The notes under the pieces: generated by a model
Told to the model about the DNA's origin: nothing
Database searches by the model: none
Seen by the model: only the letters and a program-made list of their open reading frames with translations
From: JAJVIP01 sp964405835
Lineage (GTDB): Bacteria; Elusimicrobiota; Elusimicrobia; F11
Length of the DNA: 46,802 nt
NCBI GenBank assembly: GCA_964405835.1
Contig: CAYOPN010000014.1
Coordinates: 1 to 46,802, forward strand
Direction: 5' to 3'
In this document: positions 16,599 to 24,922 of the stretch, piece after piece
Layout: each line of letters starts with the position of its first letter
Numbering within the stretch: the first letter of the stretch is position 1
Made by a program: the position numbers and the translations under genes

Positions 16599-17728
16599 GC
16601 AGGGTGCCTCTTAAAGCGGGATAAATGCATCAAAAATTGAATGGCCAAACCAAGGAGAACCATTGCGCACGCGAGATAGGGGGCTAGCCATGCTTTGTTA
16701 TCAACCACCTGAAGAATGCTGAGGCGGTCATCTTTTCCGAAACTGGCCTGATAAAAGGTTAATCCGCCGTAGCGCAAAGGGTTGTTCATATAAATCAGCA
16801 CGTCGCGGCTTTCATTTTTTTCGGGATCGGCCAAATGCACTTGGCTGGAGAAGTTTCTGGGGATGTTGGTCCCCGGATAGCGATCATGGCGAAAGTCTTT
16901 TAAGGTCAGTTTAAACGGCAGGACCGTTCGTTTGGGACGTAAAAAGAAGTGGTAGGTTTTCCCGTCGATCACTGTGGGCTGCGGCGCACCCAGCTCAAGT
17001 GAGACGACCCAGGAACCCAAGCTCTCTTTGCTTTTTAAAATTTCAAAAACAACGCTGGTGTTGTTTGTTTCGTCGTCTTTTGTGGTGACCGGTTGCGGCT
17101 CAGTCGCCAGTTGAACGCCAACGCCCTGAGTGGCGATGGGCGCCTCGTCGTCTTTTTTCATACGTATTGATGAGTTTTCAAAATAACGTCGCACACGAAG
17201 GGTAAATGGCAGGTGTGGGGTGGAAATATCACCACCCTGCCTCAGAAGTTTTGGGGGGATGCTTACCACGTTGTCCTTTGACGGATCGGAAACCATGACA
17301 ACTGCTAGCTCGATTTTTTGCGAGCTCTCGATATAGTTTTTCGTTTCTCCCTCTTCGAATGACAAGCGGCTTTCCTTGCCCCAGATCTGTGTAAAAAATT
17401 GACCGACCAACAGAAAGAGGAGGCCGGCATGAATGAGCACGAGGCCCGTGTTCCTCCGGTGATAACGCATCCGGAAGATCATCATGGCCGCCAGGTTGAC
17501 AAACCACAGCATTCCGACGAAAAGCCCCCCGGGGAAAACCGGAATACGCGTGGAACCAACATAAGGGCCGTAGATGAAAAAATGATTGAAGAACTTTTTC
17601 TGCGCCGCAAATGTTCCCATGTCCACCTGGGCTAGGGTGCCAATAACAACGAGCGCCAAAGACAGACCCATGCAAAACACGGTGAAACGTAAAGAGGTCA
17701 GCGTCTCGATGATTTTTTTAGAGTTCAT
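16595..17728 (-). CDS. Cytochrome c maturation protein ResB/CcsB
   Basis: ResB is the partner of ResC in System II and presents apocytochrome for haem attachment. The 377-aa protein has three N-terminal membrane helices (near 15-35, 70-85 and 95-112), a large extracytoplasmic beta-rich domain, and a final helix near 350-368. The segment DPLRYGG-like MNNPLRYGGLTFYQASF is typical of the family. Its start overlaps the upstream lipoprotein stop and its stop overlaps the resC start. This makes a translationally coupled trio. Confidence 0.9.
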   Translation of the reverse strand: MNSKKIIETLTSLRFTVFCMGLSLALVVIGTLAQVDMGTFAAQKKFFNHFFIYGPYVGSTRIPVFPGGLFVGMLWFVNLAAMMIFRMRYHRRNTGLVLIHAGLLFLLVGQFFTQIWGKESRLSFEEGETKNYIESSQKIELAVVMVSDPSKDNVVSIPPKLLRQGGDISTPHLPFTLRVRRYFENSSIRMKKDDEAPIATQGVGVQLATEPQPVTTKDDETNNTSVVFEILKSKESLGSWVVSLELGAPQPTVIDGKTYHFFLRPKRTVLPFKLTLKDFRHDRYPGTNIPRNFSSQVHLADPEKNESRDVLIYMNNPLRYGGLTFYQASFGKDDRLSILQVVDNKAWLAPYLACAMVLLGLAIQFLMHLSRFKRHPA

Positions 17729-18294
17729 GGATGGTGAGCATGGACGGATTTAAGAAATTGGAAATAAGATGAACGGGCCTCTTGCAAGGTTTTGTCACCG
17801 CCCGTCATTTTGAAGTACCAAGACTCGCCGTCGACTTCGTAAACCGCCGTCAGCATTCGCGATCCGTCTTTATGGAAATCAAACACAAGCATACGGTGGC
17901 CGTCGATGGTGAGGCGTTCGGCTGTGTTCTCCAATTCCTGTTGGGTCACGGGCCCCAGTCCGATCTGCCCGCGCCAGCGATTCACATTTGCCAGTAAACC
18001 TCCGCCATCTCCCGCGAGGCGGACAACAGATATATCCGCTTTTTCACCGCTTTTTGATGCGAAGGAAAAACTAGCGACCCGCATTTGGGCGGGGGGGGCT
18101 TCTTTCCAGGAAGGCGGCTTCGTCCAGTGAACAGGCCGAACCGGTTGTTCTTTTGTCTCACCGTGGTGATGCGCGGTGGAATGGATCGCGGAGTTCTCTT
18201 TGGGAACCCATGTGGACGTAATGACGTCGCCTTGGCAAGCGCTCAGCAGAACGACTGACAACAGAATAATGAGGCGAGAAGACCTGAGTTGCAT
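17725..18294 (-). CDS. Putative lipoprotein of the nrf/ccs operon
   Basis: The 189-aa protein has a lipoprotein signal (LSVVLLSACQGD, acylated Cys about residue 20) and a His-rich linker. A compact domain from about 55 onward contains ADISVVRLAGDGGGLLANVNRWRGQIGL. I recall similar proteins beside ResB/ResC in anaerobic bacteria, but no function is known to me. It lies 20 bp after nrfA and overlaps resB by 4 nt. A role in electron transfer or cytochrome assembly in the periplasm is inferred from context only. Confidence 0.75.
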   Translation of the reverse strand: MQLRSSRLIILLSVVLLSACQGDVITSTWVPKENSAIHSTAHHHGETKEQPVRPVHWTKPPSWKEAPPAQMRVASFSFASKSGEKADISVVRLAGDGGGLLANVNRWRGQIGLGPVTQQELENTAERLTIDGHRMLVFDFHKDGSRMLTAVYEVDGESWYFKMTGGDKTLQEARSSYFQFLKSVHAHHP

Positions 18295-18314
18295 GATTGA
18301 TCAAAAGCGGAAAT

Positions 18315-19751
18315 CTACCGCTTTGTGTTTTTCCAATCGACCGCGGCCACCTGGCCCTGACGCGCGTAATCGGCAGCCTCACCCAGCAGGCGCGCTGCTT
18401 CTTGGGGCGCGTGGAACCCCATTGAGTTTTCGGCAGCAATGAAATCCAAACGCCATTGCGCTTTTCGTTGATAGTCAAGAGACGCCCGGAGATCCGCTTC
18501 GGTTGCGCCCTCTTTCTTCGCTTTTGCAATGGCATCGAGTTGATCGGTCAGCGCTTTTGCCGCGCGCTGCAGCAGATTATGATTTCGTTGTTGAATCACG
18601 TCGACACGAGCTTTAATCTCCTCTTCGGGAATGCGGTGGCACGTCTGGCAAGCTCGATTGATATTCAACAGAGGGCTGCGAACCCAATGGTCCGAAACCT
18701 TGCTGGCCCCATCCCGCATATAAGGCATATGGCAGTCCGCGCATGACACTCCGCTTCGCGCGTGAATGCCTTGGCTCCAAAGCTCGAATTCAGGATGCTG
18801 CGCTTTAAGAATTGGCGCGCCGCTTTCTTTGTGAATAAAATCGACGAACTTGCTTCCATCTTTAAACTTGGTTTCATCCCAGAAAGCTTCAAGATCCTCA
18901 GCATTGAGACCTTTTCCCCATGGGAATGTCAGCGGCATTTTCGTGCCACAATAATATTCCACATGACACTGACCGCACACGAACGACCGCATTTCGGAAC
19001 GTGAAGCCAATATATTGGGGTCATAAGGCTCTTTGCGGGGTCCCGACCGCCATCGCTCAATGGACGGCAGATGAGCGACGGGCGCAGTGGATTTGGCCAA
19101 AGCCTGAACGCCCCGGATAAACCCTGGACGGGTTACGCGCAATCCCATGGTCTTGGGGTCATGACAATCCACGCAAGATACGGGGTGAGCGTGGCCTGCC
19201 TCGTGCAGCATTTTGTTCATCTCCTGGTATGAGTATTGATAACTCTTTTCGAATCCTTTATCGGCATCCCCTTCACCCAGTTTGCGGTAAAGCGGCATGA
19301 CAGAGGCATGGCAGTGCAGGCACGATCCGGATTGGGGTTTGGTGAGCCGTTTGGTCGCCTCCTGATCGGCCAACATGTAGGCATGGCCGCGCCGATCACG
19401 ATAGTCGATTGAAAAGGCATATCCATCAAAAATCCGCTTCAGCCAAGGATCTCGTTCGATTTTTTCGTCGGGCATGGCTTCGCTGCCACCATGGCCGCCA
19501 AAACGCGTACGGGTGGTCTCAGCGGTCAATTTATAGGAATCGTATTCCTTCGGCCAGTTGACGCCCCATTTGGCGGGGTCGGTGTCATCTTCCGTGACAT
19601 CCACCAGGCGAACATACGGATTGCGCGCTTCGCTTTTTCTCTCAAAGATATTGACCAACAGCGCCGTTACGGCCACGACCGCCACCAATGTGGCGATGAT
19701 CAGCGCGGGAAAAATATTCTTCTGTCTCAGCCAGTCAATAAAACTTTTCAT
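18315..19751 (-). CDS. nrfA: Ammonia-forming cytochrome c nitrite reductase
   Basis: NrfA reduces nitrite to ammonium with six electrons in the periplasm. The 478-aa protein has an N-terminal membrane anchor or signal (about 14-34) and five haem motifs in order: CLHCH, CVDCH, CGQCH, CADCH and CQTCH. The sequence after the third (HVEYYCGTKMPLTFPWGKG) is diagnostic of NrfA. The first, active-site haem has CxxCH instead of the usual CxxCK, a variant known in some NrfA. It overlaps nrfH by ATGA and lies in one operon with porin, lipoprotein and resBC. Confidence 0.95.
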   Translation of the reverse strand: MKSFIDWLRQKNIFPALIIATLVAVVAVTALLVNIFERKSEARNPYVRLVDVTEDDTDPAKWGVNWPKEYDSYKLTAETTRTRFGGHGGSEAMPDEKIERDPWLKRIFDGYAFSIDYRDRRGHAYMLADQEATKRLTKPQSGSCLHCHASVMPLYRKLGEGDADKGFEKSYQYSYQEMNKMLHEAGHAHPVSCVDCHDPKTMGLRVTRPGFIRGVQALAKSTAPVAHLPSIERWRSGPRKEPYDPNILASRSEMRSFVCGQCHVEYYCGTKMPLTFPWGKGLNAEDLEAFWDETKFKDGSKFVDFIHKESGAPILKAQHPEFELWSQGIHARSGVSCADCHMPYMRDGASKVSDHWVRSPLLNINRACQTCHRIPEEEIKARVDVIQQRNHNLLQRAAKALTDQLDAIAKAKKEGATEADLRASLDYQRKAQWRLDFIAAENSMGFHAPQEAARLLGEAADYARQGQVAAVDWKNTKR

Positions 19752-20251
19752 TCTCTTTCTCCTTGAGAAAATTCGTATTTTTCAAATCGTCCCATGCCCG
19801 CTCGTTCGCCATGACCGACACCGCTGTGGCAATGGGTGCAGCTAAGGGTTTTAAAATCTGATTTCCCGGATCCAACCAGATCATGAACCATGGCATCGTG
19901 ACAACGCATGCAATTATCCTGAAGAATGCGTTTGTTTTGCGGAGTCATCATAATAGGCTCATTAAAATCTTGCAGGGTAAATCCTTTGGAGTGGCGGTAG
20001 CCGTTGTCGGCCTTCGCGATGTATTTTGAAATCATTCCTTGAGGTAGGTGGCAATCAACACAGGTGGCGGACGTATGATGACTCGCCTTCTGCCACGAGT
20101 CAAACTGAGGCTGCATGATATGACAGTTCACGCAAGCCCGCGGATCCTTGCTGAAATAGGAAAGCCCTTCGCCATAGTGGAACGTATACGCCCCCACACC
20201 TAGAAAAATTCCGACCAAGGCGGATATCGCCACTCCTTGGCGTCGATTCAA
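19748..20251 (-). CDS. nrfH: Tetrahaem quinol dehydrogenase subunit NrfH
   Basis: NrfH (NapC/NirT family) takes electrons from membrane quinol and passes them to NrfA. The 167-aa protein has one N-terminal membrane helix (about 7-27) and four haem motifs: CVNCH, CVDCH, CMRCH and CTHCH. Met and Lys/His ligand candidates lie around the first (CVNCHIMQPQFDSW). Its length is typical. It lies 30 bp after the porin gene and overlaps nrfA by 4 nt, fitting an NrfHA complex. Confidence 0.94.
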   Translation of the reverse strand: MNRRQGVAISALVGIFLGVGAYTFHYGEGLSYFSKDPRACVNCHIMQPQFDSWQKASHHTSATCVDCHLPQGMISKYIAKADNGYRHSKGFTLQDFNEPIMMTPQNKRILQDNCMRCHDAMVHDLVGSGKSDFKTLSCTHCHSGVGHGERAGMGRFEKYEFSQGERE

Positions 20252-20281
20252 GTTACCGCCTGCCGGATCATCGCTGCTCCA

Positions 20282-21577
20282 TCAAAATTTAACTGTGCTC
20301 ATTAAGTAGGCCCAATCGGAATCAGACTCGTTCTGAACACGTTGATCAATAAATTGACCGGTAAAAAAATGACCATATCCCGCTTCCCAAATGATTGTCG
20401 GCGATTGCGTGAACCTGAGAAGAAGGTTTACCTCGCGCCCAATGTCCTTCTTCGTATTGGCGGCGGAGGCAGAACGGAGGGAGCCGGACGCCGACCCTCC
20501 CGCGTTGTACCAACCATCTTTTTCCTGGGCCAATCTAAAATTCCAGAAATTGATCGATGAAAAAATAGATGGCGTGGGCTTTCCGCTCAACGCAATGCTC
20601 CACGCGTTCATATTCCGCCATCCCTGATTGTCCATCTGTCCATAGAAGGCATGATTGGTGGGATACAGGTTGTTGAACGTCTTGGCCTTATTATCGGATG
20701 CATTGTCGTCGCCGGAAGCGAAATCATATCCTAAGCCAATACGAATCTCTTTGGACCCTGAAAACGTATAGCCTCCTTTGGCGCCTACCGCATACGCGTT
20801 GATCTTAACGTTTTCGGAAGACACACCCACCACGGTGCCGTTATCACCGAATTGGAACGGAGTTTCTATCGTGTAATCAACACCGGACGTCTTGCCCGCC
20901 AACCGGGCCCCCACGGTATTGACGTTTTTTGTTTTGGCAGCGCTCGATGTGTCTCCCTCGCGGTCCTGGAAAAAATAGAGGTCTGTTGTTGTTTTGGGCA
21001 GGAGCTTTTTCCACGAAGAATAGACTCCCGACAGGTTGCGGTCCTGGTCGGAATTGGCCGCCGTTGTGCCATTGTTTTCTTTTCGTTTTGCGATGAAAAA
21101 ATCAAGAGAAAGGACGGTATTCTCAAGAAAGGCCTTAAACGCATCAAAAGCTCTCCCTTGATTGCTCCATCCAAAATTCCCGATCAATCGTTGATCGCCA
21201 TAGATAAGCTCTTGGCGGCCCGCTCTCAAATTGAAAATGGAACCGGCAAACCGCGTAAATTCTACGTACCCTTCATGGATATCAACCGCCTCTCCGGTGT
21301 CGGTTAAGCCATTTGAGGTCCCAGGTTCTTCGCCCCAATTGCGTGTGTCTTGAAATGTTACCTTGACCAATACATCACTCGCTGCTTGAGCCTGACCGCT
21401 GATGCGGAGACGGGACCCGACAAACCGCTGGCTTTCATGCGTATTTTTATTGAAATCAGGATTGCTGCGCATTTCTGGACGCAGGCGCAGCTCTCCGCCA
21501 AATTCCATCGGAGCCGCTTCCAGATTGCAAGCCGGCCACAATAAGGCTGCCACAACAAAAAATTTTCTTAATCTCAT
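20282..21577 (-). CDS. Alginate-export-type outer-membrane porin, first gene of the nrf operon
   Basis: The 431-aa protein has a signal peptide (about 1-21, ending NLEAAP) and beta-barrel repeats typical of the alginate export (AlgE-like) family. Diagnostic stretches are FQDTRNWG and LRAGRQELIYGDQRLIG. It ends in aromatic VKF, consistent with a barrel. As the first gene before nrfHA, it may admit nitrite or release ammonium; this is inferred from position. The upstream DNA carries a CRP/FNR-type palindrome correctly spaced for activation. Confidence 0.88.
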   Translation of the reverse strand: MRLRKFFVVAALLWPACNLEAAPMEFGGELRLRPEMRSNPDFNKNTHESQRFVGSRLRISGQAQAASDVLVKVTFQDTRNWGEEPGTSNGLTDTGEAVDIHEGYVEFTRFAGSIFNLRAGRQELIYGDQRLIGNFGWSNQGRAFDAFKAFLENTVLSLDFFIAKRKENNGTTAANSDQDRNLSGVYSSWKKLLPKTTTDLYFFQDREGDTSSAAKTKNVNTVGARLAGKTSGVDYTIETPFQFGDNGTVVGVSSENVKINAYAVGAKGGYTFSGSKEIRIGLGYDFASGDDNASDNKAKTFNNLYPTNHAFYGQMDNQGWRNMNAWSIALSGKPTPSIFSSINFWNFRLAQEKDGWYNAGGSASGSLRSASAANTKKDIGREVNLLLRFTQSPTIIWEAGYGHFFTGQFIDQRVQNESDSDWAYLMSTVKF

Positions 21578-21608
21578 CGCTCGCTGCTCCCTCGTTTCTT
21601 AATAATTA

Positions 21609-21658
21609 ATCAGAAATCGTATCAGCCTATCGACTCGAGCAATATGACGGCGGTCATA
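21609..21658 (-). promoter_or_regulatory. nrf operon promoter with CRP/FNR-type box
   Basis: TATGAC (21643-21648) and GTCATA (21653-21658) are inverse arms around four bases. The spacing and TGA/TCA cores resemble CRP/FNR-superfamily boxes. On the minus strand a -10-like TACGAT occupies 21621-21616, predicting transcription start at 21609. The palindrome centre would then be at exactly -41.5, the class II activator position. No good -35 is present, as expected for an activator-dependent promoter. The start codon follows about 32 nt later. Confidence 0.6.
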
Positions 21659-21724
21659 CAGAAAATCGTCCATACGAGATTGCAAGTAGGGCAGAGAGAT
21701 CGCTTCGATTGGTATGGAAAAAAG
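21655..21724 (+). repeat. Dispersed repeat, copy B
   Basis: This segment aligns over its whole length with 23757-23830. Shared blocks are GAAAAT..GTCC, TACGA, TTGCAAG, AGGG and a TATGG followed by AAAAAAG. It lies in the 382-bp spacer upstream of the nrf operon and partly overlaps the CRP/FNR-type box. No coding capacity is evident. Confidence 0.55.
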
Positions 21725-21959
21725 TTGGGGGGTCAAAACGATTCCAGGCGTGCGGCGACGGCTTTCCAGCCGAATACATCAGAATGTGGTTCTTTGTGAT
21801 TTTGGTGAGACGTGGTGTATCGCAACCGTGCCGATTGTCAGCCCTGGATGTATGGCAATTCAGAAGTGCTGGCAATCGGCTCTGGCATGATCGCGTGTTG
21901 TCGGGGTAACGAGCTCCCGTCGCTCTCAATAGAGGGAGAGTAAAGAGTGAAAGAACGGA

Positions 21960-22199
21960 TTACTTCTTCAGATCCGCCAACGCCGCCCCGAAGTTGATGT
22001 GATAGACCTGCTTGTCGATGACGAGCGCAGGAACAGACTTGACTCCAAGACTTTCTGCTTCACCGATTCTCGACTTGTCCTTTCCTAAGTGAACGACATT
22101 CAAGTCGAATCGGTTTGAATCGAGGGAGCTTGCCACTCCCTGCTCCGCGCTGGTGCAGACCGGACAACCTGCATGGTAGAATACCGCTTTCGTTTTCAT
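21960..22199 (-). CDS. Small thioredoxin/glutaredoxin-like protein
   Basis: The 79-aa protein has a single thioredoxin-fold core: a beta strand, then the active-site motif CPVC (residues 12-15, YHAGCPVCTSAE), a helix, and a cis-Pro-containing VKSVPALVI. It is short for thioredoxin and closest to NrdH/glutaredoxin-like proteins. The ATG has AAGGAG 9 nt upstream. It is divergent from an HxlR regulator with a single Cys near its N-terminus, which suggests a thiol-stress connection, though this is inference. Confidence 0.85.
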   Translation of the reverse strand: MKTKAVFYHAGCPVCTSAEQGVASSLDSNRFDLNVVHLGKDKSRIGEAESLGVKSVPALVIDKQVYHINFGAALADLKK

Positions 22200-22308
22200 G
22201 TTGATGGCTCCTTTTTTCCGGCTTTAAATCAGCCGTTGATTCTTGTTTTTTACTTTGACGGGAGCGGTTCAACAAGTAAGCACAAATCGGTAGTGGGAGT
22301 ACTTTTCG

Positions 22309-22632
22309 GTGCCTGTGCCAAAGAAATCGCCGCGTGTTTCGTTTATTTTGGAGAGCATTTTGGGTTGCAAATGGTCGCTGCATATATTGGGCATCATTCG
22401 CAAAGGGATTGTGCGGCCTGGAAAAATGAAACGGAGCGCCGACGGTTTGACGACCAAAGTTATGAACGAGCGCCTTATAAAAATGCAGCGGTTTGGGATA
22501 TTGACCAAGAAAACTTTTCCTGTTTTACCGCTCAAAGTTGAATATCACCTGACGCCGTTCGGGCGGCAATTGATTCAACTTCTTGATAACGTCGAGAAGT
22601 TGGAGAAAAAAATCTCAAAGTCCAGGAAGTGA
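22309..22632 (+). CDS. HxlR-family transcriptional regulator
   Basis: The 107-aa winged-helix protein matches HxlR/YodB-type regulators: an N-terminal ESILGCKWSLHIL, the recognition region GLTTKVMNERLIKMQRFGI and a C-terminal VEYHLTPFGRQLIQLL. The usual Gly of the GGKW motif is Cys20 here, the only cysteine. HxlR members such as YodB sense oxidants or quinones through Cys, although at a different position. The start is GTG with GGGAG about 10 nt upstream. It overlaps the next gene by GTGA, so the regulator and the alkylation-repair gene are co-expressed. Confidence 0.88.
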   Translation: MPVPKKSPRVSFILESILGCKWSLHILGIIRKGIVRPGKMKRSADGLTTKVMNERLIKMQRFGILTKKTFPVLPLKVEYHLTPFGRQLIQLLDNVEKLEKKISKSRK

Positions 22633-23747
22633 AAGTTCTACTTAAAGACATCCTCTTCAATAAATCGAAAATCGAGAAAATTGCAGGGGAAATAAATCGT
22701 GTGCATCCCTCGTTTAAGCGCAATGAATTTGTGCGCGATGCTGTTGCTAAATTCCCCGAGCTTGAGCTCAAGGCGCGTATTTCTTGGATAGCAGAATGCC
22801 TGATGAAGCATCTTCCGAACAACTATAAACACGCAATCGATCTTCTCGTCAAAGCGCTTCCTCCGCCCAGCAATCCCGATTTATCCGACGATGATTTTGG
22901 TGGCTTCATCTATGCGCCTTATATGGAATATGTCGCAAAAAATGGATGTACGAGAGAATATCTGCAATTTTCATTGAACGCTCTTTATCAGATGACGCAG
23001 CGCTTCTCCGCTGAGGATGCAGTTCGGTATTTTCTAAACGCGTTTCCAAAGGAAACGCTGCAAGAGCTTTTGAAATGGACACGAGATTCTCATTATCATG
23101 TTCGCAGGTTGTGTAGCGAAGGAACGCGCCCAAAACTTCCATGGTCACAGAAAATCAATATTCCTATTGCAACTTCACTATTGATTCTCGATAACCTCTT
23201 CTTTGATAAAACACGATTTGTCACCCGTTCGGTCGCAAACCACATAAACGACATATCAAAAATTGACCCAAGCTTGGCATTGAGTACACTCGCGAAGTGG
23301 CGAAAGTCTGGAAAGCAGAAATCGGGGGAAATGGACTACATTGTTCGACACGCCCTTCGCACGCTCGTCAAGCAAGGCCATCCGAAAGCAATGAATATGC
23401 TTGGATTCTCGCACTCATCGCGAGTGAATGTGTCGAAATTTCTCGTGCCGAAACAAGTCAAAATGAACACGGCACTTGAATTTTCGTTCACAATTAATTC
23501 TCAAGAAAATGTCGATGTGTTGATCGATTATGTTCTCTATTTTCAAAATAAATCCGGAAGTTTGAATAGCAAGAAAGTATTTAAGTTAACGAAATTGTTT
23601 CTTGAGAAAAATACGCCCACAGTGGTTTTGAAACGTCACATGCTTCGCCAACATATGACAACGCGGACTCTTTATCCTGGTAGGCATGAAATAGAAATAC
23701 AGATCAACGGGAAGCGTCTTATTACGGAATCATTTGTTCTGAATTAA
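22629..23747 (+). CDS. AlkC-like DNA alkylation repair glycosylase
   Basis: The 372-aa protein resembles AlkC/AlkD HEAT-like-repeat glycosylases, which remove alkylated bases. The segment HYHVRRLCSEGTRPKLPW (about residues 157-174) is the family hallmark and lines the DNA-binding face. HEAT-like helices run to about 270. The last 100 residues (from about VPKQVKMNTALEFSF) look like an Ig-like beta domain, as known for AlkC but not AlkD. The start is GTG, overlapping the HxlR stop. Its lower GC content than the nrf and topoisomerase regions suggests acquisition. Confidence 0.85.
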   Translation: MKVLLKDILFNKSKIEKIAGEINRVHPSFKRNEFVRDAVAKFPELELKARISWIAECLMKHLPNNYKHAIDLLVKALPPPSNPDLSDDDFGGFIYAPYMEYVAKNGCTREYLQFSLNALYQMTQRFSAEDAVRYFLNAFPKETLQELLKWTRDSHYHVRRLCSEGTRPKLPWSQKINIPIATSLLILDNLFFDKTRFVTRSVANHINDISKIDPSLALSTLAKWRKSGKQKSGEMDYIVRHALRTLVKQGHPKAMNMLGFSHSSRVNVSKFLVPKQVKMNTALEFSFTINSQENVDVLIDYVLYFQNKSGSLNSKKVFKLTKLFLEKNTPTVVLKRHMLRQHMTTRTLYPGRHEIEIQINGKRLITESFVLN

Positions 23748-23756
23748 GTGGGCGCA

Positions 23757-23830
23757 ATGGCACCATCGAAAATGTCCGTACGATTGCAAGCAGGGGGCAG
23801 ACTTGCCCTGATTTTGTATGGGAAAAAAGG
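23757..23830 (+). repeat. Dispersed repeat, copy C
   Basis: The repeat starts ATGGCACCAT, as in copy A, and continues through TTGCAAG, a G-run and TATGGGAAAAAAG, as in copy B. It therefore bridges the other two copies. It lies 10 bp after the AlkC-like gene. From 23831 to the toxin gene's stop at 23998 I see no supported gene. Confidence 0.55.
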
Positions 23831-23997
23831 CGTTTCCCGTTGATGCGTCAAAGTTTGTGGAAAGACTTTGATTATTGTCAGGAAAACGTATGCGACTTTC
23901 TGACATGCGGTGGAGTGGTTGTCGTGCCAAACGGGGGATGCCTTCCCAAAACGTCTTTAGGGTTTAATGCGGGAAGTGAAAGATAGTTGGTGGCAGG

Positions 23998-24510
23998 CTA
24001 TAAACCCAACGCCAGCTTCGCGTCAGCAATCGTCGCCATGAGCGTCATGGGATCAACCGTCGATTCTAGAAAACCGCAGGATTTGTAAAAATGTTTGGCA
24101 TCTTCCGAGATGGCGTGAACAAGGATGGCTCGAACGCCGGTGATCTCGGCCGCGGAAATTGTCCGCATAACCGCATCTCGCAGGAGACCCTTTCCAATCC
24201 CTTTTCCATGCCATGATTGATCAACTGCCAAACGACCCAGAAGGATGACAGGAATCGGATCCGGCATGTTGCGTCGAACCCGGCCGGGCACATCGGATTG
24301 GAGAATGGAGCCCGCTGAAAGGGCGTAGTAACCGATGACCTTCCGCCCCACGCAAACAACGTAAGTCCGCGAAGCCCCGCTATCCTCATTTTTAAGGGCG
24401 CGCCGTTTCAGCCAATCATCCAGCGGTGGACTGCCGGAGTCAAACTCCGCCACCTCATGCTGGACGGTCAGACGCTCCGGCGCGGTGGGGTTCCCTTTTA
24501 CTTCCCCCAC
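23998..24510 (-). CDS. GNAT-family toxin (TacT-like)
   Basis: TacT-type toxins acetylate the amino group of charged tRNAs and stop translation. The 170-aa protein has the expected layout: an N-terminal FDSGSPPLDDWLKRRA, a strand region VVGRKVIGYYALS-like, LGRLAVDQSWHGKGIGKGLL with the acetyl-CoA-binding QxxGxG/A pattern (QSWHGKGIG), and a late FYKSCGF with the catalytic-type Tyr. It overlaps the DUF1778 antitoxin gene by 13 nt, and the gene order antitoxin-toxin is typical. Confidence 0.92.
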   Translation of the reverse strand: MGEVKGNPTAPERLTVQHEVAEFDSGSPPLDDWLKRRALKNEDSGASRTYVVCVGRKVIGYYALSAGSILQSDVPGRVRRNMPDPIPVILLGRLAVDQSWHGKGIGKGLLRDAVMRTISAAEITGVRAILVHAISEDAKHFYKSCGFLESTVDPMTLMATIADAKLALGL

Positions 24511-24812
24511 GGAGCCTTGGTTTCCAGAAGATCCTGCAGTTTCCGGTTGGTTTTCGCTGGGGCGTTCAGCCGAGCTACGAACTGCTTGTAGGCGTCGTCA
24601 TCAAGCACGAAAACGCGCTTATCAAGAAGCACGGACTCTGCCTCTCGGCAAGCCGTCTCCAACATGAAGTCGGAGCGATTTTTGCCGAGCGCATCTGCCG
24701 CCCGATCAATGAGATCGCGCTGGCGCTGCCGGGCCCGGATGTTGATGCTAACGGCCCTCACATGGTTCGAATCCCTGGTGGAACTGGTATGGGTTGACTT
24801 GTGTGTATTCAT
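24498..24812 (-). CDS. DUF1778 antitoxin (TacA-like, ribbon-helix-helix)
   Basis: The 104-aa protein has an N-terminal ribbon-helix-helix domain (VSINIRARQRQRDLIDRAADALGKNRSDFML, about residues 21-50) and a C-terminal toxin-wrapping tail (VFVLDDDAYKQFVARLNAP). DUF1778 proteins bind operator DNA and neutralise the GNAT toxin. The start codon coincides with the predicted transcription start, so the mRNA is probably leaderless. A palindrome covering the -10 element and the start codon is the probable autoregulatory operator. Confidence 0.92.
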   Translation of the reverse strand: MNTHKSTHTSSTRDSNHVRAVSINIRARQRQRDLIDRAADALGKNRSDFMLETACREAESVLLDKRVFVLDDDAYKQFVARLNAPAKTNRKLQDLLETKAPWGK

Positions 24813-24847
24813 ACAGTGAATATACGCCTACGTGTATCTATTGTCAA
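24806..24847 (-). promoter_or_regulatory. TacAT promoter and operator
   Basis: On the minus strand TTGACA (24847-24842), a 17-bp spacer and TATATT (24824-24819) make a near-consensus promoter. Transcription would start at 24812, the A of the antitoxin ATG. TATTCA (24806-24811) and TGAATA (24817-24822) form a perfect inverted repeat overlapping the -10 and the start codon. Confidence 0.8.
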
Positions 24848-24922
24848 TACATTTATTTTATGCCAAAAACAGCTCTAGTTCATAAGGCGTTTATGACCAT
24901 CAACGACCAAGTGTAATGCCAG

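Larger units (their letters stand above)
21578..21959. other. 382-bp intergenic region between the nrf operon and the thioredoxin-like gene
   Basis: The nrf promoter (21609-21658) and dispersed repeat copy B (21655-21724) account for the left part. Between about 21725 and 21959 I see no supported gene: short open frames there lack ribosome sites. An inverted pair TCTCAATAGAGGGAGAG near 21924-21940 could fold weakly downstream of the convergent thioredoxin-like gene's stop. Confidence 0.5.
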
